A DNA stretch of 64,000 bases from Herbaspirillum sp. SJZ106 (lineage in GTDB: Bacteria > Pseudomonadota > Gammaproteobacteria > Burkholderiales > Burkholderiaceae_D): NCBI RefSeq assembly GCF_006715495.1, contig NZ_VFNI01000002.1:930001-994000 (forward strand). Reading direction: 5' to 3'. How positions within the stretch are numbered: the stretch's first letter is position 1; every line of letters starts with the position of its first letter. Positions 56,547-64,000 of this stretch are shown one piece after another. The position numbers and the translations under genes are program-made. The notes beneath the pieces were generated by a model. It had not been told where the DNA came from, did not search any database, and saw only the letters and a program-made list of their open reading frames with translations.

Positions 56547-56945
56547 ATGAGTTTGTTTAAAACGGTGCCGCCAAATATAGTGCAGTCGATCCGCGCCTTC
56601 CGCGTGACCGAGTTGCAGGAAGAGGCCGCTCGTCTTGAGCAGCACTTTCTCTACGCCTATTGCGCCGAGGCAACCACCAAGCAGCAAGTGCTGACCGCCA
56701 TCGCCAGCGCCTTCCACTTCCCGAGGCATTTCGGCAAGAATTTCGATGCGCTGGCCGATTGCCTGACCGACCTGACGCACAAGGCCGGCAAGCAGCCCGG
56801 CTTTGTCGTGGTGCTGGAACAACTCCCCAATACCCAGAAGTTCGACAAGGAGGCCCGCGAAACCTTGCTCGACGTCTTCCGCGACGCGGCCGACTACTGG
56901 GCCGAAAAGAAAATCGCGTTCCGGGTTTTTTATTCCTTCCAGTAA
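56547..56945 (+). CDS. barstar family ribonuclease inhibitor
   Basis: 132-aa barstar-type protein. HFPRHFGKNFDALADCLTDL is the family motif, with the Asp/Tyr/Phe face that plugs the barnase active site; a C-terminal FRVFYSFQ beta strand fits. Cytoplasmic, no signal peptide: it protects the producing cell before the RNase is exported. GGAAGGGAC stands before the ATG. The upstream ribonuclease on the same strand is the natural partner. Confidence 0.9.
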   Translation: MSLFKTVPPNIVQSIRAFRVTELQEEAARLEQHFLYAYCAEATTKQQVLTAIASAFHFPRHFGKNFDALADCLTDLTHKAGKQPGFVVVLEQLPNTQKFDKEARETLLDVFRDAADYWAEKKIAFRVFYSFQ

Positions 56946-57133
56946 AGCCGGATCAATCATTTCCGCCACGGCCGCCGCCGGGCCGCGCGGACATCGGCGG
57001 CCGGCCGCACCCGTCCCGTCTCCGGCGGCGTCGCAAATCCTGCGGTTTGCGCCTAGCCAGAATGGCAAATCCACCTGGTTTATCGGTTCTGCCAGGCGTG
57101 CAACGCGACACTAGCAGGTACAATGCGCACACC

Positions 57134-57766
57134 ATGAGAAGCATTGTCATCCTGATTTCCGGACGAGGCAGCAATATGGAAGCCATCGTCCGCGCCGCCC
57201 AGGCCGAAAAATGGCCTGCCAGAATTTCCGCCGTCATCAGTAACCGCGCCGACGCCAGCGGCCTGGAGTTCGCCGCGGCGCACGGTATTCCGACCGAGGT
57301 CATTCCCAGCCGCGATTACGCCACGCGCGACCAGTTCGATGCCGCCCTGCGCGCCAGCATCGACGCCTATGCGCCCGACCTGGTGGTGCTGGCCGGCTTC
57401 ATGCGCATCCTGACCGCGCCTTTTGTGGATCATTACAGGGGGCGCATGCTCAATATCCATCCGTCGCTGCTGCCCAGTTTCCCCGGGCTGGCGACGCACC
57501 GCCAGGCCTTGGCCGCCGGGGTGAAGCTGCATGGCGCGACCGTGCATTTCGTCACGCCCGACCTGGACCATGGCCCCATCGTGGCCCAGGCTTGCGTACC
57601 GGTGCTGGAGGGCGACAGCGAAGAAGCGCTGGCCGAGCGCGTGCTGGAACAGGAACATGTCATCTACCCACGCGCCGTGAACTGGTTCGTCCAAGGGCGT
57701 CTTGTGCTGGAAGGCGCTCGCGTGCGTTTGGCGCCGGCCGACGCCGCATCCGTTATTGCAATCTGA
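57134..57766 (+). CDS. purN: phosphoribosylglycinamide formyltransferase
   Basis: Transfers formyl from 10-formyl-THF to GAR in purine biosynthesis. 210 aa. IVILISGRGSNMEAIVRAAQ is the phosphate-binding loop, MLNIHPSLLPSFPGLATHRQ holds the catalytic Asn and His, and VHFVTPDLDHGPIVAQA the catalytic Asp. The start at 57134 (MRSIVILISGRGSNM) matches the family; the frame is open to 56660 inside barstar but without family residues. It is 188 bp after barstar; rsmB-like gene follows 42 bp later. Confidence 0.96.
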   Translation: MRSIVILISGRGSNMEAIVRAAQAEKWPARISAVISNRADASGLEFAAAHGIPTEVIPSRDYATRDQFDAALRASIDAYAPDLVVLAGFMRILTAPFVDHYRGRMLNIHPSLLPSFPGLATHRQALAAGVKLHGATVHFVTPDLDHGPIVAQACVPVLEGDSEEALAERVLEQEHVIYPRAVNWFVQGRLVLEGARVRLAPADAASVIAI

Positions 57767-57808
57767 GCCGTTGCAAGCCTACCCATTTTAGAATCTGAAG
57801 GACCGAGC

Positions 57809-59065
57809 ATGAGATTGCCTCCCGCGATCATTCCCCATACCGAAGAACTGCTGCGCGAGGTGCTGCGCTTCACCGGCCCGGCCGATGTGACGCTGTCGCG
57901 TTATTTCCGCGACCACCCCAAGCTGGGCAGCCGTGAACGCGGCGTGATCGCCGAGGCGGTCTACGGCCTGTTGCGCAACAAGACGGTGCTGACCAATTTC
58001 GCCGAATCCGGCGTGGGGCCGATGATGCGCCGCATGGCGCTGCTGGGCCTGGCCGACGCCGTCGGCGCCGAGTCGCTGGGCGGCTTGCAGGAAGGAGAGG
58101 GCGAATGGCTGGCGCGCGTGGCGCAGATCGACCGCAGCCAGCTGGCGCCGCAGATGCGCAGCAACCTGCCGCCCTGGCTGTACGACAAGCTGGTGGCGCG
58201 CGTGGGCGAAGCCGCCACGCTGGAGCTGGCCGATGCCATGAACCGTCCGGCGCCGCTGGACTTGCGCGTCAACGCGCTCAAGGCCGACCGCGATAGCGTC
58301 ATCGAAGAACTGGCCAAGGCGCCGGTGGCTTGCGAACCCACGCCTTATTCGCCGCTGGGCCTGCGCGTGCTGAAAAAGCCGGCGCTGCAGAACCTGCCGT
58401 TGTTCAAGGATGGCGCGATCGAAGTGCAGGATGAGGGCAGCCAGTTGCTGGCCCAGATCGTCGGCGCCAAGCGCGGCGAAATGGTGGTGGACTTCTGTGC
58501 CGGCGCCGGCGGCAAGACGCTGGCGCTGGGCGCCTTGATGCGCAATACCGGCCGCCTGTACGCCTTCGACGTGTCCGAGAAACGCCTGGCCAAGCTCAAG
58601 CCGCGCCTGGCGCGCAGCGGCCTGTCCAATGTGCATCCGGTGGTGATCGCCCACGAGAACGACGCCAAGGTCAAGCGCCTGGCCGGCAAGATCGACCGCG
58701 TGCTGGTCGATGCGCCTTGCAGCGGCCTGGGCACGCTGCGCCGCAATCCTGACATGAAATGGCGCCAGAGCGTGGACACCCTGACCGAGATGCGCGCCAA
58801 GCAGGGCAGCATCCTGGCCAGCGCCGCGCGCCTGGTGCGTCCGGGCGGGCGCCTGGTGTACGGCACCTGCAGCTTCCTGGAAGAGGAAAACGACGAGGTG
58901 ATCGCCGAGTTCCTGCAAGCGCACCCCGATTTCATGCTGCGTCCCATGAGCGAGGTGCTGGCCGAGCAGAAGGTCGTGCTGGAGATGGGCGACTATCTGA
59001 AGCTGTTGCCGCACCTGCACCAGACCGATGGTTTCTTCGCCGCCGTGCTGGAGCGCCGCGCTTGA
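57809..59065 (+). CDS. RsmB-family rRNA (cytosine-5) methyltransferase
   Basis: 418-aa S-adenosylmethionine-dependent m5C RNA methyltransferase. VVDFCAGAGGKTLALGALMR is the SAM loop, RVLVDAPCSGLGTLRRNPDM contains the PCSG Cys and RLVYGTCSFLEEENDEVIAE the TCSF nucleophile Cys. The N-terminal part has the NusB-like helical region seen in RsmB/Fmu. E. coli RsmB methylates C967 of 16S rRNA; a paralogue with another target is possible. The stop overlaps the TTG start of the next gene by 4 bp. Confidence 0.9.
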   Translation: MRLPPAIIPHTEELLREVLRFTGPADVTLSRYFRDHPKLGSRERGVIAEAVYGLLRNKTVLTNFAESGVGPMMRRMALLGLADAVGAESLGGLQEGEGEWLARVAQIDRSQLAPQMRSNLPPWLYDKLVARVGEAATLELADAMNRPAPLDLRVNALKADRDSVIEELAKAPVACEPTPYSPLGLRVLKKPALQNLPLFKDGAIEVQDEGSQLLAQIVGAKRGEMVVDFCAGAGGKTLALGALMRNTGRLYAFDVSEKRLAKLKPRLARSGLSNVHPVVIAHENDAKVKRLAGKIDRVLVDAPCSGLGTLRRNPDMKWRQSVDTLTEMRAKQGSILASAARLVRPGGRLVYGTCSFLEEENDEVIAEFLQAHPDFMLRPMSEVLAEQKVVLEMGDYLKLLPHLHQTDGFFAAVLERRA

Positions 59066-59640
59066 TCCTGGCATTGCATCGCCTGTGCCGGCAGGCGGCG
59101 CCGTTTTTGCTGGCTGGCCTGCTGGCGGCTCCGTCCGCCCTGGCCAGGCAGGCGGCGGCGCCTGCCATGGCCGCGCAAGGCACGCAGCAGGCCGCTTTCG
59201 CGCCGTGGGACGATATCGAAGGCCTGATCGTCGGCCAACTGGCCAAGGCGCGCCGGCAGGTGCTGGTGCAGGCGTACCTGTTGACCAACCGGCCCATCAC
59301 GGATGCGCTGGTGGCGGCCCGCCAGCGCGGCGTCGACGTGCGCGTGCTGATGGATGGTGGCCAGCTCGACAAGAATTCCAGCGGGCGCCTGCAGCAATTG
59401 CGCAGCGCCGGCGTGCCGGTCTGGCTGGAGACGCGTTATCGCAACGCCCACAACAAGGTGATCGTGATCGATGCCGCCTTGCCATCGGCGACGGTGATTA
59501 CCGGCAGTTTCAATTTCACCTGGTCGGCGCAGCACAAGAACGCCGAGAACATCCTGGTGCTGGGCAAGAATCCGCCGCTGGCCGCGCGTTACGCCGCCAA
59601 CTGGGAGCGCCACCGCCAGGATGCCGAGCCGGCGCCGTGA
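59062..59640 (+). CDS. single-HKD phospholipase D-like nuclease, exported
   Basis: 192-aa PLD-superfamily protein with one HKD motif, HNKVIVIDAALPSATVITG followed by SFNFTWSAQHKNAEN, like the Nuc endonuclease family, which works as a homodimer. The N-terminus (FLLAGLLAAPSALARQA) is a signal peptide, so it is periplasmic or secreted. The start is not an ATG; TTG at 59062 overlaps the rsmB-like stop and has GGAG nine bases upstream. A TTG at 59074 is an alternative. Probably degrades extracellular or periplasmic DNA. Confidence 0.8.
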   Translation: MILALHRLCRQAAPFLLAGLLAAPSALARQAAAPAMAAQGTQQAAFAPWDDIEGLIVGQLAKARRQVLVQAYLLTNRPITDALVAARQRGVDVRVLMDGGQLDKNSSGRLQQLRSAGVPVWLETRYRNAHNKVIVIDAALPSATVITGSFNFTWSAQHKNAENILVLGKNPPLAARYAANWERHRQDAEPAP

Positions 59641-59702
59641 GTACGGTGATGCCGATGATGACCCGATTTCATATTGTCCTTTCCTGAACGAGCCGGCCAG
59701 CC

Positions 59703-61067
59703 ATGACCGACCATTTCCTTTCCCTTTTCACCGACTACCAGCCGCAGGACGTGCTGCGCCAACTGGCTGTCATCCTGTTGTGCGTGCTGGGCGGGATCGC
59801 GCTGTCGCGCTGGCTGCGCAAGATCCTGGGGCTGGAGCGCGGCGACGAGCAGTCGCGGATGATGCAGATCGGCGTCAAGAGCTTTTCCCGCGTGCTGTCG
59901 CCGCTGCTGGCGCTGGGCTTGCTGGCGGCCGCGTATGTCTGCCTCAAACGCATCGGCCATCCGGTATCGCTGTGGGAAATCATGTTTCCGCTGGCCATCG
60001 CCCAGGTTGCGATGCGCTTCGTGTTCTATGTGCTGCGCAGCATCTTTGTCAAGGACGCCACCGTCGGGGCCTTGCTGCACCTGTCGGAAAAAGCCATCGC
60101 GACGCTGGTGTGGATCTGCGTATGGCTTTACATCACCGGCTTGTGGCCGGACTTTATCGATTATCTCGACCGCACCGAACTGCCCCTGGGGCGCCACAAG
60201 GCATCGCTGTTGACGATTTTGCAAGCTGGCGCTTCGGTGCTGGTGACCCTGATCATTGCCTTGTGGATCGGCGCAGTGCTGGAAAACCGGCTGATGAAGG
60301 TCAGCACCATGCATTCCTCGCTGCGCACGGTGGTGGCGCGCCTGACCAAGGCGGTGCTGATCCTGATCGCGTTCCTGGTCAGCCTGTCGCTGGTGGGGAT
60401 CGACCTGACCGTGCTGTCGGTGTTCGGCGGCGCGCTTGGGGTGGGTATCGGCCTGGGCTTGCAAAAGATCGCCAGCAGCTACGTGTCCGGTTTCGTGATC
60501 TTGCTGGAACGCAGCATGGTGATCGGCGACATGGTTGCCGTGGATACCTATTTCGGCAAGGTCACCCAGATCAATACCCGGTATACGATCCTGGAAGGGC
60601 TGGACGGCATCGAATCGGTGTTGCCCAATGAAATGTTTGTGGCCAATCCGGTACAGAACTATTCCTTGACCCACCGCATTGTACGTTTGTACACACAGCT
60701 TACAATTTTGTACCAGGACGATGTGGAAACTGTCTTGTCTATCATGGAGCAGGCCGCACTTGGGGTGCAGCGGGTATCTCAACAGACCGCGCCGCAGGCC
60801 CTGCTGATCAAGATCGGGGCCGATGGCCTGGAGCTGGAGCTGGGTTTTTGGATCACCGATCCGGAAAACGGCCGCCTGAATGTGCTTTCCGACGTCAACC
60901 GGGCCATCTGGAAGGCATTCAAGGAGCACGGAATCCAGGTCGCGCACGCCAAGCGCGACATCCGGATCATGGACGAACGCAGTTTCCGCCAGAGCGACGC
61001 GACTGTTGTTCCGCCATCGCCGGATAGCCCAGACGAGAAGAATTCGCGTACAATGCAGCAAAATTAA
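59703..61067 (+). CDS. MscS-family mechanosensitive channel
   Basis: 454-aa small-conductance mechanosensitive channel protein. Five or six N-terminal helices precede the MscS core: the pore helix VLSVFGGALGVGIGLGLQKI, ASSYVSGFVILLERSMVIGD and the beta domain VVDTYFGKVTQINTRYTIL-like segment with GLDGIESVLPNEMFVANPVQ. The C-terminal domain is a typical MscS cytoplasmic cage half. It opens on hypo-osmotic shock. 62 bp after the nuclease gene; no further partner seen. The stretch of about 68 bp to the desaturase has an AT-rich part that may be a promoter. Confidence 0.9.
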   Translation: MTDHFLSLFTDYQPQDVLRQLAVILLCVLGGIALSRWLRKILGLERGDEQSRMMQIGVKSFSRVLSPLLALGLLAAAYVCLKRIGHPVSLWEIMFPLAIAQVAMRFVFYVLRSIFVKDATVGALLHLSEKAIATLVWICVWLYITGLWPDFIDYLDRTELPLGRHKASLLTILQAGASVLVTLIIALWIGAVLENRLMKVSTMHSSLRTVVARLTKAVLILIAFLVSLSLVGIDLTVLSVFGGALGVGIGLGLQKIASSYVSGFVILLERSMVIGDMVAVDTYFGKVTQINTRYTILEGLDGIESVLPNEMFVANPVQNYSLTHRIVRLYTQLTILYQDDVETVLSIMEQAALGVQRVSQQTAPQALLIKIGADGLELELGFWITDPENGRLNVLSDVNRAIWKAFKEHGIQVAHAKRDIRIMDERSFRQSDATVVPPSPDSPDEKNSRTMQQN

Positions 61068-61135
61068 AAGAAAATAAAAACATTTTCACGGAACAAGTTC
61101 GTTATCCGATAGCAGTTTCTAATTTTGGAGCAGTG

Positions 61136-62332
61136 ATGACCTTAGATGCGATCCTCGACTTTGTTGCCAACGGCTTGCTGCACGCGAGCGGTTGGCAGAT
61201 TGTCATTTACACATTGGTGATGACCCATATCACGATTGTGGGCGTGACACTCTACCTGCATCGTTGCCAGGCGCATCGTGCGCTCGAATTGCACGCGATC
61301 CCCAGCCACTTCTTCCGCCTGTGGCTGTGGATGACCACCGGCATGGTGACCAAGGAATGGGCCGCCATCCACCGCAAGCACCATGCGAAGTGCGAAACCG
61401 AAGAGGATCCGCACAGCCCGCAGACCCGCGGCATCAAGAAGGTGATGTGGGAAGGCGCTGAACTCTATCGCGACGAAGCCAAGAACGCCGAGACCATGGA
61501 AAAGTTCGGCCACGGCACCCCCGACGACTGGATCGAGCGCAACATCTACAGCAAGTACAGCTGGCAGGGCGTGGGCATCATGCTGGTCATCAACGTGCTG
61601 CTGTTCGGCGCCATCGGCCTGGCCATCTGGGCCATCCAGATGGCGTGGATCCCGTTCTGGGCCGCCGGCGTGGTCAATGGCATCGGCCACTACTGGGGTT
61701 ACCGCAACTACGACTGCAACGACGCCGCGACCAACCTGTTCCCGATCGGCATCATCATCGGCGGCGAAGAAATGCACAACAACCACCACACCTTCGGCAC
61801 CTCGGCCAAGTTCTCGTCCAAGTGGTATGAGTTCGATATCGGCTGGATGTATATCCGCATCCTCGAAACCTTTGGCCTGGCCAAGGTGAAGAAAGTGGCT
61901 CCGGTGCCCAAGTTCGACAGCAAGAAGGCCGCGGTCGACTTCGACACGCTGCAGTCGGTCATCGCCAACCGCTACGACGTCACCGCCAAGTACGCCCGTT
62001 CCCTCAAGCATGCCTGGAAGGACGAGCTGGACCACCTGATTGAAAAGGCCAAGCTGGAATCGCGCTTCCTGAAGTCTTCCAAGAAGCTGCTGCAACGTGA
62101 GCCGGCCAAGCTGGAAGACGGCCAGAAGCAACAGTTGTCCGAGTTGTTCACGCACAGCAAGGCGCTGCAGACGATGCATGAAATGCGCATCGAACTGGGC
62201 GCGATCTGGGAACGTTCGCACTCGACCCGCGAGCAGCTGCTGCAGCAATTGCAGGACTGGTGCGCCCGCGCCGAAGCATCCGGCATCAAGGCGCTGCGCG
62301 AATTCGCATTGCGCCTGCGCAGCTACGCGTGA
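61136..62332 (+). CDS. fatty acid desaturase with transposase-like C-terminal tail
   Basis: 398-aa acyl-CoA/acyl-lipid delta-9 desaturase. Di-iron His boxes: YLHRCQAHRALEL, AIHRKHHAKCE and EEMHNNHHTFG, with membrane helices between; WMTTGMVTKEWAAIHRKHH is family-typical. It introduces a cis double bond into membrane acyl chains. Residues from about 268 to the end are not part of the desaturase fold: they are helical, charged and read like the last part of ISL3-type DDE transposases (LLQREPAKLEDGQKQQLSEL, STREQLLQQLQDWCARAEAS, GIKALREFALRLRSYA). Start at the ATG at 61136 with GGAG upstream; a GTG lies just before it. Confidence 0.87.
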   Translation: MTLDAILDFVANGLLHASGWQIVIYTLVMTHITIVGVTLYLHRCQAHRALELHAIPSHFFRLWLWMTTGMVTKEWAAIHRKHHAKCETEEDPHSPQTRGIKKVMWEGAELYRDEAKNAETMEKFGHGTPDDWIERNIYSKYSWQGVGIMLVINVLLFGAIGLAIWAIQMAWIPFWAAGVVNGIGHYWGYRNYDCNDAATNLFPIGIIIGGEEMHNNHHTFGTSAKFSSKWYEFDIGWMYIRILETFGLAKVKKVAPVPKFDSKKAAVDFDTLQSVIANRYDVTAKYARSLKHAWKDELDHLIEKAKLESRFLKSSKKLLQREPAKLEDGQKQQLSELFTHSKALQTMHEMRIELGAIWERSHSTREQLLQQLQDWCARAEASGIKALREFALRLRSYA

Positions 62333-62379
62333 TCCGACCCTGAGGGCGGGCAAGCCTGACGGCTTGCGCCTCTGAAAAT

Positions 62380-62413
62380 AAAACCCCCGCCGACGCAAGT
62401 CCACGGGGGTTTT
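62380..62413. terminator. terminator after the desaturase gene
   Basis: AAAACCCCCG/CGGGGGTTTT arms (62380-62389 and 62404-62413) around a 14-base loop, with A and T tails on both sides. It serves the desaturase and possibly the opposite strand. Confidence 0.8.
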
Positions 62414-62485
62414 GTTTTGGGGCGCTTGCCGCGCTGCCCGGGGAGGGTCAGGGTGTATGCGCGAGGGCGGCGGCAGGCAATAAAA

Positions 62486-62505
62486 AACCCCGCCTTGGCG
62501 GGGTT
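62486..62505 (-). terminator. terminator after rpmG
   Basis: Nine-bp AACCCCGCC/GGCGGGGTT stem with a tiny loop, followed on the minus strand by six T residues (revcomp of the A-run at 62482-62487). Ends the rpmB-rpmG transcript 24 bp after the rpmG stop. Confidence 0.82.
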
Positions 62506-62528
62506 CTTCATCAAGAGAGGACGATCAA

Positions 62529-62696
62529 TTACTTGATCTTGGTCTCTTTGTACTCGACGTGCTTGCGCGCCTTGGGATCGAACTTCATGATCGTGATCTT
62601 TTCGGGCGTAGTACGCTTGTTCTTGGTGGTGGTGTAGAAGTGACCGGTACCTGCGGTCGACTCCAGTTTGATTTTGTCGCGGCCGGATTTCGCCAT
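62529..62696 (-). CDS. rpmG: 50S ribosomal protein L33
   Basis: 55-aa ribosomal protein, [20 protein letters not shown] at the start and [15 protein letters not shown] at the end. The sequence [20 protein letters not shown] is the L33 signature. It lacks the zinc-binding Cys pairs (C-minus type). It lies 24 bp after rpmB, the usual order in proteobacteria. Confidence 0.96.
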   Translation of the reverse strand: MAKSGRDKIKLESTAGTGHFYTTTKNKRTTPEKITIMKFDPKARKHVEYKETKIK

Positions 62697-62720
62697 GATA
62701 GATTTCCTTTACTCTGCTAG

Positions 62721-62957
62721 TTAGACTTTTTCGCCGCGAGCACGCAGATCGGCCAGAACGGCATCGATGCCGATCTTGTCGATCACGCGCAGGCCGGCGT
62801 TGGACAAACGCAGGGAAACCCAGCGGTTTTCGGATTCGACGAAAATGCGGCGGTTCTGCAGGTTGGGCAGGAAGCGACGCTTAGTCTTGTTGTTTGCATG
62901 GGAAACGTTGTTGCCGACCATCGGCCCCTTCCCGGTGACTTGGCAGACACGTGCCAT
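62721..62957 (-). CDS. rpmB: 50S ribosomal protein L28
   Basis: 78-aa large-subunit protein. [20 protein letters not shown] and [20 protein letters not shown] are the L28 signature; C-terminal [20 protein letters not shown] is typical. One Cys only, a C-minus form. AAGGAGCATCAAC precedes the ATG. First gene of the rpmB-rpmG operon, with a strong promoter at 62999-63027. Confidence 0.97.
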   Translation of the reverse strand: MARVCQVTGKGPMVGNNVSHANNKTKRRFLPNLQNRRIFVESENRWVSLRLSNAGLRVIDKIGIDAVLADLRARGEKV

Positions 62958-62998
62958 GTTGATGCTCCTTAAAAATTTCCGAATTTGGGAAAAACGTG

Positions 62999-63027
62999 AG
63001 TATAAGGAAAAAACATTGATTTTTCAA
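62999..63027 (-). promoter_or_regulatory. rpmB-rpmG promoter
   Basis: On the minus strand: TTGAAA (63022-63027), a 17-bp spacer and TATACT (62999-63004). The region around it is AT-rich, with a small CATTGA-TTTT-TCAATG palindrome over the -35 (63014-63029). About 35 bp of leader precede the rpmB ATG. Confidence 0.8.
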
Positions 63028-63165
63028 TGACTTGCGAAAAACAATTGTGTCTATTGTAAATTAATTTATTTAACAATTTGTCGACCTGCAGTCGCCAGCG
63101 GCATCGCCTTCAGTCATAACCCATTGATCGGTAAGGGTTTGTGCAAAGAAAAAGCCTTTGGAAAT

Positions 63166-63840
63166 TCATATCTGCCCATGCTCGGCAAAGGAATGGGTGC
63201 GTGTTCCCGCCACCACGAAATGGTCCAGCACCCGCACATCGACCAGCGCCAGCGCGTCTTTCAATGCCCGGGTGAGCGCCAGGTCGGCCTGGCTGGGTTC
63301 CGGATCGCCGGAAGGATGGTTGTGCGCCAGTATGACTGAGGCGGCGTTGTGCCCAAGCGCCGCCTTCACCACTTCGCGCGGATAGACGCTGGCCTGGTTC
63401 AGCGTGCCGCGAAACAGTTCTTCCACCGCGATCAGGCGGTTGCGGATGTCGACAAACAACACCACGAACGATTCATGGGCCTTGTTCTTGAACAGGAGCC
63501 GCAGATACTGGCCTACTGCCTGGGTCGAGTTCAGCAGGGCGCCATCCTCCAGTTCCTCGCCCAGCGCCCGCTTGGCGAGCTCCATGACCGCCTGCAACTG
63601 GGCATACTTGGCCGGGCCCAGGCCGTTGATCCGGGAAAAGTCATTCAGCCCGGCGCCAAACAGCGCATCCAGCGAGCCGAAATGCTGGAGCATCTCGCGC
63701 GCCAGGTCGACCGCGCTTTTGCCGGCCACGCCCACGCGCAGGAACACCGCCAGCAATTCCGCGTCCGACAGGGCCGCCGCACCCTGGCGGATCAGCCGTT
63801 CTCGCGGCCGCTGGTCTTCGGGCCAATCAGTTATTGCCAT
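63166..63840 (-). CDS. radC: RadC family DNA repair protein
   Basis: 224-aa JAB1/MPN metalloprotease-fold protein. The zinc motif is complete: [20 protein letters not shown] with the HxH and Asp ligands, preceded by the Glu in [20 protein letters not shown]. The N-terminal helix-hairpin-helix-like region ([20 protein letters not shown]) may bind DNA. Long named for repair, but the true role is unsettled. Start at 63840 ([20 protein letters not shown]); the frame is open five codons further to a TTG. Divergent from the reading frame starting at 63966. Confidence 0.92.
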   Translation of the reverse strand: MAITDWPEDQRPRERLIRQGAAALSDAELLAVFLRVGVAGKSAVDLAREMLQHFGSLDALFGAGLNDFSRINGLGPAKYAQLQAVMELAKRALGEELEDGALLNSTQAVGQYLRLLFKNKAHESFVVLFVDIRNRLIAVEELFRGTLNQASVYPREVVKAALGHNAASVILAHNHPSGDPEPSQADLALTRALKDALALVDVRVLDHFVVAGTRTHSFAEHGQI

Positions 63841-63965
63841 CTTTGAAATCAACAAAACAGGGGACAGGGGCCGGCGGCCGCGGCGGACTAACGCTGTGCG
63901 GCGGCGGCGCTGGAAGCAAACATGGCTTACAATAACGGGTTCTCAAGCATCTCTGATTTCCTTTC

Positions 63966-64000
63966 ATGTCCAGCCCATCTGTCCCGGTCGTCACCGACAA
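63966..64000 (+). CDS. start of an unidentified gene, cut by the window
   Basis: An ATG at 63966 opens a frame that runs to the window edge (MSSPSVPVVTD). The 125 bp between it and radC hold an AACGGG/AT-rich run that could carry a promoter, and no ribosome site is strong. Eleven residues are too few for identification. In related genomes a FKBP-type peptidyl-prolyl isomerase often stands here before ispH, so that is my guess and not a finding from sequence. Confidence 0.4.
   Translation, partial: MSSPSVPVVTD

Noticed and set aside
56041-56945. RNase-barstar pair as a classical toxin-antitoxin system
   Set aside because: The ribonuclease has a signal peptide and is separated by 110 bp in the order toxin then inhibitor; it fits a secreted enzyme with immunity better than a type II toxin-antitoxin module.

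Overview
The window is GC-rich, densely coding DNA from a betaproteobacterial chromosome. Gene content and order point to Burkholderiales, most likely an Oxalobacteraceae such as Herbaspirillum; this is inferred from the HexR-controlled Entner-Doudoroff cluster, the exbB-exbD-lpxK-ycaR-kdsB-adk run and the many LysR/MFS catabolic modules. No rRNA, tRNA, CRISPR array, prophage or intact transposase gene was recognised. Both ends cut genes: tal on the left and a short reading frame starting at 63966 on the right.

Layout. 1-8.1 kb: central sugar metabolism. pgi-zwf-hexR-tal (minus) is divergent from edd-eda (plus), with HexR operators in front of both arms; a bidirectional hairpin separates eda from lgt. 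9-16.9 kb: a LysR gene divergent from ilvD, a small cytochrome c, a lipoprotein-type cardiolipin synthase and a large PepSY/flavodoxin/FNR reductase with a Fur box. 16.9-24.9 kb: an alpha/beta hydrolase, then a LysR gene divergent from an aromatic-acid transporter and the homogentisate genes hmgA-fahA-maiA, then a MaoC/HxlR divergent pair. 25-33 kb: a MarR-MFS pair with a 26-bp operator, then a glucarate module (LacI-type repressor, gudD, MFS transporter) sharing a 14-bp operator. This module is bracketed by two inverted copies of a 205-213 bp MITE-like repeat and carries a decayed dkgB remnant. 33.5-44.7 kb: a DedA-rhodanese fusion, an OsmC protein, and a group of catabolic genes of unknown substrate (class II aldolase, MFS, LysR, acetolactate synthase-like enzyme, AraC, NIPSNAP, lactate-permease-like transporter, SDR).

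44.7-64 kb is mostly housekeeping: sodB, xseA, exbBD, lpxK, ycaR, kdsB, adk, a proton-pumping pyrophosphatase, a short-chain 3-hydroxyacyl-CoA dehydrogenase, a patatin, a secreted RNase Sa-like enzyme followed by barstar, purN, an rsmB-like methyltransferase, a single-HKD nuclease, an MscS channel, a fatty acid desaturase with a transposase-like C-terminal tail, rpmB-rpmG and radC.

How the parts work together. Glucose-6-phosphate is processed by Zwf and then Edd/Eda to pyruvate and glyceraldehyde-3-phosphate, with HexR sensing the pathway intermediate. Glucarate would enter through the ACS-type transporter and GudD. Tyrosine/phenylalanine breakdown ends through HmgA, MaiA and FahA. The most notable new signals are the MITE-like repeat pair, the stacked HexR and LacI-type operators at edd, the three-site LacI operator set of the glucarate module, the dkgB remnant and the desaturase fused to a transposase-like tail.
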